NCBI RefSeq assembly: GCF_001586165.1 | Contig: NZ_CP014608.1 | Coordinates: forward strand, 1 to 64,000 | DNA: 64,000 bases | Direction of reading: 5' to 3' | Origin: Obesumbacterium proteus | GTDB taxonomy: Bacteria; Pseudomonadota; Gammaproteobacteria; Enterobacterales; Enterobacteriaceae | Shown here: positions 1 to 8,699 of the stretch, in pieces | Layout: each line of letters begins with the position of its first letter | Position numbering within the stretch: the stretch's first letter is position 1 | Translations under genes and position numbers: made by a program | The notes under the pieces: model-generated | What the model was told of the DNA's origin: nothing | What the model saw: the letters and a program-made list of their open reading frames with translations, nothing else | The model's database searches: none

Positions 1-676
1 TGTTGATTTTGTCGTATTCCCTGATAACCGTTTTATCCAGCGCTGTCAGGTTGATAGCTCCCATCAGGTTCAGCCGGGTACGGCTGCCGCTGGTTTCCAC
101 CTGCTTTGCTCCTTTGCCGACGGGCATCCAGCCATACGCCAGCTTCGTCCCCTGTGTGGGGTGAACACCGTCGATAAACAGGACGGGTTCATCATCGCCT
201 GCATCCCGTTTGAGCTGTTCATAAGCGGCCACGAACGCCTGCTGAGCTTCAGCGCTGAACTTATGAGGGACGCCAACCGGCTTTCGATAACTGAAGCCAT
301 GTTTATGCAGCCACTTATTCAGGCCCGGCACGGTATAACGGATGCCCCACCATTCTTCGATAACGTTGATGATGGCCGCCGTCGTGGGCAGAAGGTTATC
401 CGTTAAATACGCAATAAGCTCTGCAGTCTGCGTCTCACTGAGGTGGCTCTGAGTGCCGCCATTTTCGGGCTTCAGCTTTTCCTCGTTAAGCCAGTCGTTG
501 AGGTGACGCCGGACAGTGGTTTCATCAATGAGTTGAGATTTGGCAATCATAGAGGCATTCCAGCCATCCGCAGCAAGGAGAACACATCTTATTCGGTCGC
601 ATACACGGCTATCCCTGCTGCTCTTATGCAGTAGTTTCAGGGCGGTACACTGTTCCGGAGTCAGATGTATTTTCAT
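1..676 (-). CDS. IS630-family transposase, partial (C-terminus beyond the window)
   Basis: Reading the minus strand from the ATG at 676 gives an open frame of 225 codons that runs off the left edge. It begins MKIHLTPEQCTALKLLHK. An N-terminal helix-turn-helix half (about residues 1-110) includes the stretch IDETTVRRHLNDW. It is followed by a winged-helix-type segment typical of IS630 transposases (GIRYTVPGLNKWLHKHGFSYRKP) and then the start of the DDE catalytic core, where FIDGVHPTQGTKLAYGW carries the first catalytic Asp. The second D and the E would lie outside the window. No frameshift is visible. The right end of this IS should lie between 677 and 880, but I could not identify its terminal repeat. 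Confidence 0.85.
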   Translation of the reverse strand, partial: MKIHLTPEQCTALKLLHKSSRDSRVCDRIRCVLLAADGWNASMIAKSQLIDETTVRRHLNDWLNEEKLKPENGGTQSHLSETQTAELIAYLTDNLLPTTAAIINVIEEWWGIRYTVPGLNKWLHKHGFSYRKPVGVPHKFSAEAQQAFVAAYEQLKRDAGDDEPVLFIDGVHPTQGTKLAYGWMPVGKGAKQVETSGSRTRLNLMGAINLTALDKTVIREYDKIN

Positions 677-880
677 GTTGACTATCCTGATCTTAACCGT
701 CTTGAAAATCAAGCATCTTCAATGATTACGGGTATATAAGCAATAAAAAACAATAAAACACACCCATGAAAACCTATTATTGATAGATAAATAATAGTTA
801 TGCCCAATCAAAATAACATTGACATTGATGAATTTATGTGTAATGCAATGAAATTACAACCGTGAACACTCATTTTCTAG
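677..880. other. AT-rich junction between IS630-type gene and IS5
   Basis: No coding sequence is evident. The stretch presumably contains the end of the IS630-type element and the flanking DNA into which IS5 was placed. The last four bases before IS5 are CTAG (877-880), which matches the YTAR target preference of IS5. Confidence 0.5.
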
Positions 881-2075
881 GGAAGGTGCGAACAAGTCCC
901 TGATATGAGATCATGTTTGTCATCTGGAGCCATGGAACAGGGTTCATCATGAGTCATCAACTTACCTTCGCCGACAGTGAATTCAGCAGTAAGCGCCGTC
1001 AGACCAGAAAAGAGATTTTCTTGTCCCGCATGGAGCAGATTCTGCCATGGCAAAACATGGTGGAAGTCATCGAGCCGTTTTACCCCAAGGCTGGTAATGG
1101 CCGGCGACCTTATCCGCTGGAAACCATGCTACGCATTCACTGCATGCAGCATTGGTACAACCTGAGCGATGGCGCGATGGAAGATGCTCTGTACGAAATC
1201 GCCTCCATGCGTCTGTTTGCCCGGTTATCCCTGGATAGCGCCTTGCCGGCCCGCACCACCATCATGAATTTCCGCCACCTGCTGGAGCAGCATCAACTGG
1301 CCCGCCAATTGTTCAAGACCATCAATCGCTGGCTGGCCGAAGCAGGCGTCATGATGACTCAAGGCACCTTGGTCGATGCCACCATCATTGAGGCACCCAG
1401 CTCGACCAAGAACAAAGAGCAGCAACGCGATCCGGAGATGCATCAGACCAAGAAAGGCAATCAGTGGCACTTTGGCATGAAGGCCCACATTGGTGTCGAT
1501 GCCAAGAGTGGCCTGACCCACAGCCTAGTCACCACCGCGGCCAACGAGCATGACCTCAATCAGCTGGGTAATCTGCTGCATGGAGAGGAGCAATTTGTCT
1601 CAGCCGATGCCGGCTACCAAGGGGCGCCACAGCGCGAGGAGCTGGCCGAGGTGGATGTGGACTGGCTGATCGCCGAGCGCCCCGGCAAGGTAAGAACCTT
1701 GAAACAGCATCCACGCAAGAACAAAACGGCCATCAACATCGAATACATGAAAGCCAGCATCCGGGCCAAGGTGGAGCACCCATTTCGCATCATCAAGCGA
1801 CAGTTCGGCTTCGTGAAAGCCAGATACAAGGGGTTGCTGAAAAACGATAACCAACTGGCGATGTTATTCACGCTGGCCAACCTGTTTCGGGCGGACCAAA
1901 TGATACGTCAGTGGGAGAGATCTCACTAAAAACTGGGGATAACGCCTTAAATGGCGAAGAAACGGTCTAAATAGGCTGATTCAAGGCATTTACGGGAGAA
2001 AAAATCGGCTCAAACATGAAGAAATGAAATGACTGAGTCAGCCGAGAAGAATTTCCCCGCTTATTCGCACCTTCC
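881..2075 (+). mobile_element. IS5: Complete IS5 (1195 bp)
   Basis: The left end GGAAGGTGCGAACAAG (881-896) and the right end CTTATTCGCACCTTCC (2060-2075) form the terminal inverted repeat of IS5, and the distance between them is exactly the 1195 bp of the E. coli element. The interior encodes one transposase. The flanks are CTAG on the left and TTAG on the right. These are not identical, so a simple insertion with a clean 4-bp duplication is not supported. The right end interrupts appA. Confidence 0.95.
913..1929 (+). CDS. insH: IS5 transposase InsH
   Basis: A 338-residue IS5-family transposase, DDE superfamily. A shorter start at 949 (MSHQLTFADSEFSSK) is also in use in annotations. Visible landmarks are the N-terminal region rich in basic residues, the signature TIMNFRHLLE, the first catalytic Asp in TLVDATIIEAP, the second in VSADAGYQG and the Glu in the region KVEHPFRIIKRQFGF. 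It is near-identical, as far as I remember that sequence, to E. coli K-12 InsH. One difference stands out: SALPARTTIM, where I recall Asp in place of the Ala. That Asp belongs to a conserved but non-catalytic signature, so activity could be altered but is not obviously lost. Confidence 0.95.
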   Translation: MFVIWSHGTGFIMSHQLTFADSEFSSKRRQTRKEIFLSRMEQILPWQNMVEVIEPFYPKAGNGRRPYPLETMLRIHCMQHWYNLSDGAMEDALYEIASMRLFARLSLDSALPARTTIMNFRHLLEQHQLARQLFKTINRWLAEAGVMMTQGTLVDATIIEAPSSTKNKEQQRDPEMHQTKKGNQWHFGMKAHIGVDAKSGLTHSLVTTAANEHDLNQLGNLLHGEEQFVSADAGYQGAPQREELAEVDVDWLIAERPGKVRTLKQHPRKNKTAINIEYMKASIRAKVEHPFRIIKRQFGFVKARYKGLLKNDNQLAMLFTLANLFRADQMIRQWERSH

Positions 2076-3165
2076 TTAGCCGACGCCAGCGTTCAAACAC
2101 CAGTTCACCACCTGGCGGCGTGTTATCCGGCTGACCTGGAAGCGTCCAGTTGAGCTCCAGTGCGCCGCCGAGATTTGCCAGATTAGTATCGTGTCCGGCG
2201 ATAAACAGCACTGAAGTGGGTAATATCACACCATACGCCTGTTTTTGCGGTGGATGGGGCGTCAACGCTGTCATGATCAAATCCAACAACGGGGTGGCGC
2301 GGCTGCGGGCAACCTCCGGCGTGCGTTGTAGTAAATAAAATTGCGCGTTATGCAAACTTAGCAACGTGTTCCACTGGTGTGAATCAGTGATCCTTCCCCA
2401 CCCCGGCTCCGGCATTCCCTGTGCCTGTTGCAGGAGAAATATCTCCGTCAGCATTGATGCGAGGCTTACCGCACCGGTTAATGAGACATTGTCGGCGCTC
2501 ACCTTGAGTTCCGATGGTAATGCCTGCGTTAATGAACAGCTTTCGTCCTGTTTCTCACGGTTAAGGCACAAGTTTGATTGCGGAAAATTAAGCACCCGCT
2601 CCAGTTCGCGAAACGCCGTTTGCCGATGCCCGGTAAAGTCAGCAATTGACCCTCCTGCCCTGCTGAGGATCGCGTCAGTCACGTTCGCGTTATCCAGTTG
2701 GCAAACGCCAGTTTTTAGAGGATTAAATAACGGATCGGGACTGGACGTATCTGCCTGGGTATGTACGGTTATTGCACAGTCAGGTGCCAGCCCGGCGGCG
2801 AAGGCTTCGCCTGTTTTACGGGTACGCTCGTCGACATCAGCAATAATCGCGACCTGACCAGGCTGCGGGCAGCCCTTTTTCGTCAGCAATCCGTCGGCTA
2901 CCAGACGCTGGCGTTGGTAATGTCCGAGATAAGCGATTAGCTCACCACCGCGCGGTGTCAGCCAACCCAGTTTTACCGGCCAGGTTGGCCATGCGTCTGG
3001 GGTGACATCCTGCATCAGTTGCGTGGCCTTGGTTGGGGCACGCACACCATGACGACTGACAATCACCACACTTTCCAGCTTCAGCTCCGGCTCACTCTGA
3101 GCGAATGCAGATTGCGGGGTTAACGGAATCAGAAGAGATAAAAATGGGATCAAGATCGCTTTCAT
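2076..3165 (-). pseudogene. appA: appA (periplasmic phytase/acid phosphatase), 3'-truncated by IS5
   Basis: Histidine acid phosphatase releasing phosphate from phytate and phosphoanhydrides in the periplasm. The protein starts MKAILIPFLSLLIPLTPQ with a signal peptide ending near QSAFAQ. It keeps the catalytic RHGVRAPTKAT motif and the proton-donor HD in FIAGHDTNLA. It is almost residue-for-residue E. coli AppA (432 residues) with a handful of substitutions, so it is unlike a Hafnia phytase. The match stops at FERWRRL, where IS5 begins; the frame then reads 12 residues of IS5 end and stops at 2038. About 70 C-terminal residues are lost, including cysteines that form disulfides in the E. coli enzyme, so a stable enzyme is unlikely. 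It is the last gene of appCBXA. Confidence 0.93.
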
Positions 3166-3244
3166 CGATATGTTTCCGCTTTTCATATCCGACATTATTG
3201 ATTGCCTGATACGACGCTAATGCGCCGCATCAGACTTACGTTCG

Positions 3245-3337
3245 TTAACTTTTCAATCGCGGGTCCAGCCATACCAACACAAGGGTGGAGAGCGAACACA
3301 TCAACAAAATGCCGACGAACCAAAGTAAATACCACAT
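3245..3337 (-). CDS. appX: AppX/CbdX, small bd-II oxidase subunit
   Basis: A 30-residue single-span membrane protein, MWYLLWFVGILLMCSLSTLV continuing to a DPRLKS end, identical in my memory to E. coli AppX. It is the CydX-like third subunit that stabilises the bd-II quinol oxidase. It lies 12 bp downstream of appB and upstream of appA, the native E. coli order. It is too short for most gene finders but the match and position make it convincing. Its partner AppC is broken here, so it probably has no functional complex from this locus. Confidence 0.93.
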   Translation of the reverse strand: MWYLLWFVGILLMCSLSTLVLVWLDPRLKS

Positions 3338-3349
3338 TGTTCCTGCTCC

Positions 3350-4486
3350 TTAGTACAGCTCGTTTTCGTTACGGCGGAGAGTTTCTGTCGTCATGCGCCC
3401 CCACATTTTGTAGTAGCTCCAGAGAGTGTAGAGCAACACAATGGGCAAAAATATCAGCACGATTACCAACATAATACTCAGCGTCAGCTGACTGGAAGTG
3501 CTGTCCCACAACGTCAGGCTGGAGATTGGACTCACGCTTGACGGCATGACAAAGGGGAACAGCGTGATGCCTGCCGTGAAAATCACGCCAAATTGCATCA
3601 ATGATGTCATCAAAAATCCCCAACCCGGGCGACCACGATAAATCGCCATCACCGTCAGCAATGGGCAGAAGAACCCCAGTAGCGGGAAGATCCACAAAAC
3701 GGGCGACTCGACAAAATTATTCATCCAGGCACCAGGTAGCACTGCCACCAGTTTCATTAACGGATTGGAAGGACCGTTAGCATCCTGGGCGAGCAGTACA
3801 AAGCCATCAATACCGACCCACAGCCAGTAACCCGCCAGCAAAAAGCACAGCATCACCAACAGTGCAGCGCGTTTAGTCGCCAGCTGTGAACGCAGATGAA
3901 TCACACCAACAGTTTTCAGTTGTAACCAGACGCCACCTTGCAAAATCACCATCCCAAGGCTGAGCAATCCGCACAATAAAGGGAATGGCGTCAGCAGTTG
4001 CCAGAAGCTGCCGAGATACTCCACGCGTAATTGCGGTGTGAAGGCAAACGGCACGCCGAGCAACAAGTTGCCGAAGGCGATACCGAAGACTACCGGCGGC
4101 ACCAGACTGCCGATGACCAGACCGGCATCCCACATTTTACGCCAGCGTGCATCGGCGATTTTTCCGCGATAATCAAAGGCCAGCGGGCGGAAGAACAGCG
4201 AGCACAGCACCAGGATCATCGCCACATAAAAGCCGGAAAACGCCGCTGCATACACTCTGGGCCAGGCGGCAAATAATGCCCCACCTGCGAGGATCAACCA
4301 GACCTGATTGCCTTCCCAGTGCGCACCAACGCTATTAATCACTATCCGGCGTTCATCATCATTACGCGCCACCAGCGGCAGCAAACAGCCGATCCCCATG
4401 TCAAATCCGTCGGAGATCATAAAGACCACCAGGATCACGCCAATCAGCAGCCACCAGATGAAGCGCAATGTTTCATAATCAAACAT
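3350..4486 (-). CDS. appB: Cytochrome bd-II ubiquinol oxidase subunit II (AppB/CbdB)
   Basis: A full-length 378-residue CydB-family membrane subunit starting MFDYETLRFIWWLLIGV and ending RRNENELY, with eight or more hydrophobic segments. The N-terminal motif SDGFDMGIG and the WEGNQVW segment are typical of CydB proteins. In E. coli it pairs with AppC to make the high-affinity, phosphate-starvation and entry-to-stationary-phase oxidase. The sequence is essentially that of E. coli. It is the only large intact gene of this transplanted block. The gap to appC is 11 bp. Without an intact AppC (which carries the haems) it should be non-functional unless it pairs with another subunit I. Confidence 0.93.
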   Translation of the reverse strand: MFDYETLRFIWWLLIGVILVVFMISDGFDMGIGCLLPLVARNDDERRIVINSVGAHWEGNQVWLILAGGALFAAWPRVYAAAFSGFYVAMILVLCSLFFRPLAFDYRGKIADARWRKMWDAGLVIGSLVPPVVFGIAFGNLLLGVPFAFTPQLRVEYLGSFWQLLTPFPLLCGLLSLGMVILQGGVWLQLKTVGVIHLRSQLATKRAALLVMLCFLLAGYWLWVGIDGFVLLAQDANGPSNPLMKLVAVLPGAWMNNFVESPVLWIFPLLGFFCPLLTVMAIYRGRPGWGFLMTSLMQFGVIFTAGITLFPFVMPSSVSPISSLTLWDSTSSQLTLSIMLVIVLIFLPIVLLYTLWSYYKMWGRMTTETLRRNENELY

Positions 4487-4497
4487 GATTTTCTCCT

Positions 4498-5459
4498 TTA
4501 CCCCTGTTGCTGCGTCGGTTGTTCACTCTGCATCGCGCTCGGCCCCAGACGGGCATATTTCTGCATCAGGTAGACTTCGGCGATTAAGAACAGGGTGTAA
4601 AGCCCTACGATCATGATCAGTGAGAAAGCCAGTTGTCCTGTGGTTAAGGCGGAGTGCGCGGAGTATGTCGGTAAGATGTCCTGTATCGCCCACGGCTGAC
4701 GACCAAACTCGGTCATAAACCACCCGGCTTCAATCGCAATCCACGGCAACGGCAAACTCCAGAGCGCCATTTTCAGCACCCAGCGATGCTGGTCGATTTT
4801 GCCACGCAGCGTCTGGACAAGCGCAATCAGCATCACCAGTAGCAGCAGGGAACCACAGCCCACCATGATGCGGAAACTCCAGAATACCGGCGCAACCTGA
4901 GGTATTGCACCACGCATCGCCGCCTGGTACTGTGCGGCTGTGACATGATTCATATCCGGCGCATAGCGGGAGAGCAACATGCCGTAGCCCAGGTCACCTT
5001 CCAGTTCCCGGAATGCCTGCAACACATGCGGCTCACGATTGCCTTGCGATATTTCCTGCATTAACAGCCAGACCATACGTCCGCGTTGCAAGCGTGGGTA
5101 GGTTTCAGCCATCAAATTCTTCAGACCCGGCACGGGTTTATCTAATGAGTGAGTGGCGAGGATCCCTAGCAGCGCGGGAATTTTGATGGCAAAGGCGTTA
5201 CGCTCTTGATCCTGTTCCGGCCAGGCAACCACATGGAACGGTGCAGGTGCAGGTTCCGTTTGCCACTCCCCTTCCATCGCCGCCAGTTTTACCGGTTGTA
5301 CTTGCGCGACTTCATACGCAGAACTGTCTCCGAGTTGCAGCGTGCCAATAATCGCCAGAGTACCGAAGACGGAACCGATGGCAAACGAGCGTAATGCGAC
5401 ATCGCGCTCCCGTCCGCGCAGTAAATACCAGGCGCTGATCGCCATAATAAACATGGCCG
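4498..5459 (-). pseudogene. appC: appC (bd-II oxidase subunit I), 5'-truncated
   Basis: The frame beginning MFIMAISAWYLLRGRERD and ending QSEQPTQQQG matches roughly the C-terminal 318 residues of the 514-residue E. coli AppC. About 195 N-terminal residues, with the first membrane spans and the histidine ligands of the haems in that half, are missing. The segment GDSSAYEVAQVQPVKLAAMEG (quinol loop side) and VFWSFRIMVG remain. The similarity to appC stops at about 5459, where an unrelated HTH gene fragment begins in the same orientation, so the 5' end was lost by a recombination or deletion event rather than by point mutation. Confidence 0.9.
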
Positions 5460-5689
5460 AGATTTTGTTGTTCTTTTAGAGCCTGAGGTTTAGCGTAAGC
5501 GGGAGCCAGCCTGTAAATACCATCACCATCGGGGACGATTCTGTCGCCCAGACGATTAAGATCACGATACAAAGTACGCTCACTGATGTTGAATTCGTCC
5601 ATCATCTTCTTACGTGATACAAAACCGTACTGGTAAAGTTCTGCAATAATAGCGGTTATTCTTTGTACCATTACCTCATGCCCGCTCAT
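5460..5689 (-). pseudogene. N-terminal fragment of an HTH regulator (DeoR/WYL-like)
   Basis: From the ATG at 5689 the minus strand encodes about 76 residues with a winged HTH: ITAIIAELYQYGFVSRKKMM and FNISERTLYRDLNRLGDRIV, followed by a short wing (DGDGIYRLAPAY). Such N-termini are usual in WYL-domain or DeoR-like regulators. After KEQQN the frame crosses into antisense appC sequence, so the regulatory/WYL part is missing. The start has a nearby AGGAG-like sequence upstream. A perfect 16-bp-arm palindrome sits 34 bp upstream of the start, where an autoregulatory operator would be expected. The fragment could still make a small DNA-binding protein with a random tail (125 residues to the stop at 5312). 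Confidence 0.7.
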
Positions 5690-5722
5690 GCGCGTTCTCC
5701 TTGTAATTTTTCCTTGAGATTA

Positions 5723-5759
5723 CCAGTCGCTACTGACAGGGCATGTCAGTAGCGACTGG
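5723..5759. promoter_or_regulatory. Perfect inverted repeat, probable operator of the truncated HTH regulator
   Basis: CCAGTCGCTACTGACA (5723-5738) and TGTCAGTAGCGACTGG (5744-5759) are exact reverse complements around a 5-bp centre. The palindrome lies between the truncated regulator and the rest of the island, with no T-run after it on either strand, so an operator is more likely than a terminator. The function is inferred from position only. Confidence 0.65.
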
Positions 5760-5994
5760 AGGATCATGTTTTCATATCGGCAAATTTCTCACATAACTTA
5801 AGGAGATTAAGTCGAAAAGTCAGTTAATGGATTTTGCGGTCAATAACATAATCAGTCTCCTGCAGGCAGTCGCGAGTAGCCACTCAGAGGTGAAAGAACA
5901 ACTGACGTGTCAAGGCTTCAAAAGCGGAGTATGCTGAGATTCAGTCGATTAGAGCCAGGCTGAAAAAATCTTTATAGACTTAGTTTGTTTTGCC
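5760..5994. other. Intergenic, no gene seen
   Basis: The stretch between the palindrome and the Gp2-like gene shows no convincing ORF, RNA gene or repeat. It may hold the right-hand promoter served by the palindrome. Confidence 0.4.
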
Positions 5995-6606
5995 TCAGGA
6001 CTGACTGCAGCCAAACGAGCGTTCATCTCGGCTGTATGACTTGGTGCGCTCCTTCGCAAAGTAGCTCAGACGGAAAGTGAGCTTATCGTAAACCGCACGA
6101 TAGTCTGTGGCGTTGGCATCCAGATAATACAGGGGATTATCTGGGATGTGGACCAACGTTCGGTATTCGGGGTAAGGGCCTAGTTGCAAAGCGCTCAGCC
6201 AGGCTTCACGTATCAGGCTGGCTAATCCCGTTCCCCCTTCTCCATAGCTCCCAAGTCCATTGAATGTGTCTTTGTTCACGAAAAGTACCATGTGGTAATG
6301 GGACTTCTCGTTTATTTCTCCCACTTCCCGAACCCAGGCGTAACGCAACTGGCATGGGTAGCTCCTGATGCCATTCTTTATTTTATTTCGGTACCGAGCA
6401 TCGATTTTTGCATTAAGCGATTCAATGAAACGGGATATCAGACCACTATTCCTATTACAGTTGTCATCAGGCAGACGTAGATCGACACGGACAGCCATTG
6501 TCCTTGGGTGTTGTGCTATAGCGTTATCAATTACACCCAGCATCCGTTGCAAATACGTTGTATTGAATGGGGCATGACGTTGGTCAAGATAAATATCATT
6601 AAGCAT
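5995..6606 (-). CDS. Inovirus Gp2 / YagK-YfjJ family protein
   Basis: A 203-residue protein of the family found in CP4-type islands (YagK, YfjJ) and named after the inovirus replication protein Gp2. Visible family features are AVRVDLRLP near residue 40, the long basic middle region, and the segment GEINEKSHYHMVLFVNKD with a His-x-His-like pair, reminiscent of rolling-circle or HUH replication proteins. The start at 6606 has an AGGAA sequence just upstream. It is transcribed away from AlpA. The function in islands is not established; a role in excision or replication of the element is only a suggestion. Confidence 0.75.
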   Translation of the reverse strand: MLNDIYLDQRHAPFNTTYLQRMLGVIDNAIAQHPRTMAVRVDLRLPDDNCNRNSGLISRFIESLNAKIDARYRNKIKNGIRSYPCQLRYAWVREVGEINEKSHYHMVLFVNKDTFNGLGSYGEGGTGLASLIREAWLSALQLGPYPEYRTLVHIPDNPLYYLDANATDYRAVYDKLTFRLSYFAKERTKSYSRDERSFGCSQS

Positions 6607-7010
6607 AATAGATTCCTGTGATCTGAATATCGGGCAGGACGGAACCTTACCCGCGATGGTTGAGGTAATTAGGTGGTATCAAATCTGGCTTATTGAGTTT
6701 GTGTTGGATGTTAGTTGGGTGATGCTGACTAAATTGCTTGGTGTGTATTGCGTAGGTGTGTATTACTGGAATATTGGGGTTTATGTACTGATATATATTA
6801 ACAATCCGTCACGTATTAATACTCAACATTCAGGCCAGATGCGGTTTGATATTTCATTGTGTTAAATTATTTACTCCGAAGTTAATGTCGTCTGAAAAAA
6901 ATGATTAAGGGGTGGCTATAACTTATTTCAATCACGGTGCATGATCAGAGTGTCATTTAAAATTAAGCAGCAAAAATGGCATGGAATTTGATAAACACAG
7001 TCCAAAATAT
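6607..7010. other. AT-rich intergenic gap, no supported gene
   Basis: About 400 bp between the Gp2-like gene and alpA. A 69-codon frame on the plus strand (6656-6865) has unusual composition (rich in V, Y, I) and no ribosome-binding site, and I do not regard it as a gene. No strong palindrome or RNA was recognised. Confidence 0.4.
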
Positions 7011-7217
7011 TTAATTTCTGGAATCATTAATTTTAGCCTGCAACCACTCCTCCAGGTCGCTTTTTAACCAGCGAGAAGCTCTACCCATCTTAATGGGTTT
7101 CGGAAATACCCCTTCCTGTATCAACTTATAGAACCATTTATCACTCAGGCCAGTAAGGCGTGTGATAAACTTCATATCGATGAACTCATCTTCCAGTAGT
7201 GCAGGTTTAGTTTTCAT
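7011..7217 (-). CDS. alpA: AlpA-family excisionase/transcriptional regulator
   Basis: A 68-residue MerR-like winged HTH protein of the AlpA family: IDMKFITRLTGLSDKWFYKL forms the HTH, and FPKPIKMGRASRWLKSDLEE is the hallmark wing with the invariant SRW. In E. coli CP4-57, AlpA activates the integrase and promotes excision of the island. Here the integrase is not in the window, presumably lying to the left. The gene is divergent from the unknown ORF at 7667, leaving a 450-bp regulatory region between them. Confidence 0.88.
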   Translation of the reverse strand: MKTKPALLEDEFIDMKFITRLTGLSDKWFYKLIQEGVFPKPIKMGRASRWLKSDLEEWLQAKINDSRN

Positions 7218-7522
7218 GCTGAGTGTCCCATTGCGAGAAGAGCACCGGAGCAGGCGATAACTAATTGTTCACGCCTTCTCCTCCACATGAATGGGGTGTG
7301 ACGTAAAAAAAGATCTGGAAGGAGCAGTTGAGCTACCCAACTAAGAATGCATAGATACGGAAAACCTCGTGTAACGCTGTTCTCTGACCGTTACAATTTG
7401 ACGGATGTCGAAACTTTGTAGAGTGCAATCATGAAAATTATTCAGAGTGGTGAGTTGATCAGTACTCTCCCCCAATTTACCAGAGGCAGAAAAATCACAG
7501 GAGGCAACCAGCCATTAATCAC

Positions 7523-7540
7523 TTACTAATCAGTTAGTAA
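7523..7540. promoter_or_regulatory. Short palindrome TTACTAA-N4-TTAGTAA
   Basis: Arms of 7 bp at 7523-7529 and 7534-7540 are exact reverse complements, surrounded by further copies of the TAATCAC motif. It lies in the divergent region between alpA and the ORF at 7667. An operator function, for AlpA or another island regulator, is inferred from position. Confidence 0.45.
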
Positions 7541-7666
7541 TCACTACTTTATCATTAAAAAATCAGCAAAAAACCAGTCAACAGTCACCTTGCAGATGCC
7601 AAATCATCATGGTTCATTTATACTTTTGAAAGCATCGGACAGATGTGATATCACACTGGAGGGTAC

Positions 7667-8593
7667 ATGCTTAGGTATGACGAAGTGAGAGAGGAGTTCT
7701 TTTCCCTTTACGTTCTGAGTCTGTATTACAACGAAGATTACATTAAGCAGGCGAGTAATTTCGACACGCCTGAGGAATTTCAAAAACTCATTAATCATAT
7801 ATTGAACACTAAATTCCTATTCAATAATGAAGCAATACAAAGTGCGCGTACTTACTTGAAAAAACAGTTCCATTACAAAATCATTGACAAAGAGAAGTTC
7901 GATTGTTTCAAAGGTTCTGATAGAGGATCGTGGTTTGCCTTAATGTATATATATAACAACAGAATCAGTCCTGAAACCTCCTCGAGCGTGAATATCTTTG
8001 CACAAGATAATATTTACAACCCGAACTCAACTCCTGCATCCTTTTTTGAATTTGAAAACATTGATGAAATTAAAAATTTCTCACTTGATGAAGTACAAGC
8101 CGAAATGCAGGTGGGAATCTCCCCCAGCAATAAAGAAAAAAATAGAGATACACCTGAAAAATACTCGCGTAGATTTTATTTAACATCTGGCGCAGATCCC
8201 GACAACTACAGCCCGAATACAACATCCGAACAAGAACGCATTTGTACTTTGATGAGGTTTATTGATTTAGCTCCTGTAAGTTTAAGTCAGAAAATTTCCT
8301 ATTTTCGTAAGTTGCATGATAAATGGCTAGAGCAATATAATACATTTCTTACTGATTATGACTGGCTAGATAAAAAAGATGAAAAGCAAGCTATCTATTG
8401 CTGGGAGTATCTGAGAAATAAAAATATGATCCCCTTTTATTTAAAACCATATAACACTGCAATGAGAATACAGATGATCATTGCATGCATGGATAGTTGG
8501 GACACTGGAGTTGAAGAAAAATATTTCTTTATTCAGAAAATGAAGCATGCTTGGCAGCAGGCTGTTTCATCACGTAAAAAAGACAAAAAGTAG
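7667..8593 (+). CDS. Island protein of unknown function, 308 residues
   Basis: Starts at ATG 7667 behind a good ribosome-binding site (CTGGAGGGTAC). The protein is hydrophilic, rich in Asn, Asp, Tyr and Lys, with no signal peptide, membrane span or recognised catalytic motif. The middle (about residues 110-190) looks low-complexity and flexible; the C-terminal 100 residues are more helical and Trp-containing and end in a lysine-rich tail. The gene is clearly more AT-rich than the yfj genes that follow and has its own terminator, so it looks like an independently acquired cargo gene placed between alpA and yfjP. I recognise no family. Confidence 0.7.
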   Translation: MLRYDEVREEFFSLYVLSLYYNEDYIKQASNFDTPEEFQKLINHILNTKFLFNNEAIQSARTYLKKQFHYKIIDKEKFDCFKGSDRGSWFALMYIYNNRISPETSSSVNIFAQDNIYNPNSTPASFFEFENIDEIKNFSLDEVQAEMQVGISPSNKEKNRDTPEKYSRRFYLTSGADPDNYSPNTTSEQERICTLMRFIDLAPVSLSQKISYFRKLHDKWLEQYNTFLTDYDWLDKKDEKQAIYCWEYLRNKNMIPFYLKPYNTAMRIQMIIACMDSWDTGVEEKYFFIQKMKHAWQQAVSSRKKDKK

Positions 8594-8646
8594 ATCAAGT
8601 TAATAATTTTCAGATATATATCATCCCTTTGAACATACCAGATTAA

Positions 8647-8675
8647 CGGCAGAATCTCACGATTCTGCCGTTTTT
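8647..8675 (+). terminator. Rho-independent terminator after the unknown ORF
   Basis: The arms CGGCAGAATC (8647-8656) and GATTCTGCCG (8661-8670) form a 10-bp stem with a 4-base loop, followed by five T residues. Confidence 0.85.
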
Positions 8676-8699
8676 GTATTATTTTTCAGAGGAGTAGTA

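Noticed and set aside
2038..3195. 385-residue frame as a complete AppA
   Set aside because: The last 12 residues come from IS5 and the C-terminal part of AppA is missing; the extra N-terminal ten residues precede the known signal peptide.
5312..5689. 125-residue frame that starts as an HTH regulator and continues into antisense appC
   Set aside because: The second half is the antisense of appC and has no protein-like composition; only the N-terminal 76 residues are a real gene fragment.
6656..6865. 69-codon plus-strand frame
   Set aside because: No ribosome-binding site, odd composition (Val/Tyr/Ile/Trp), and no resemblance to any family.
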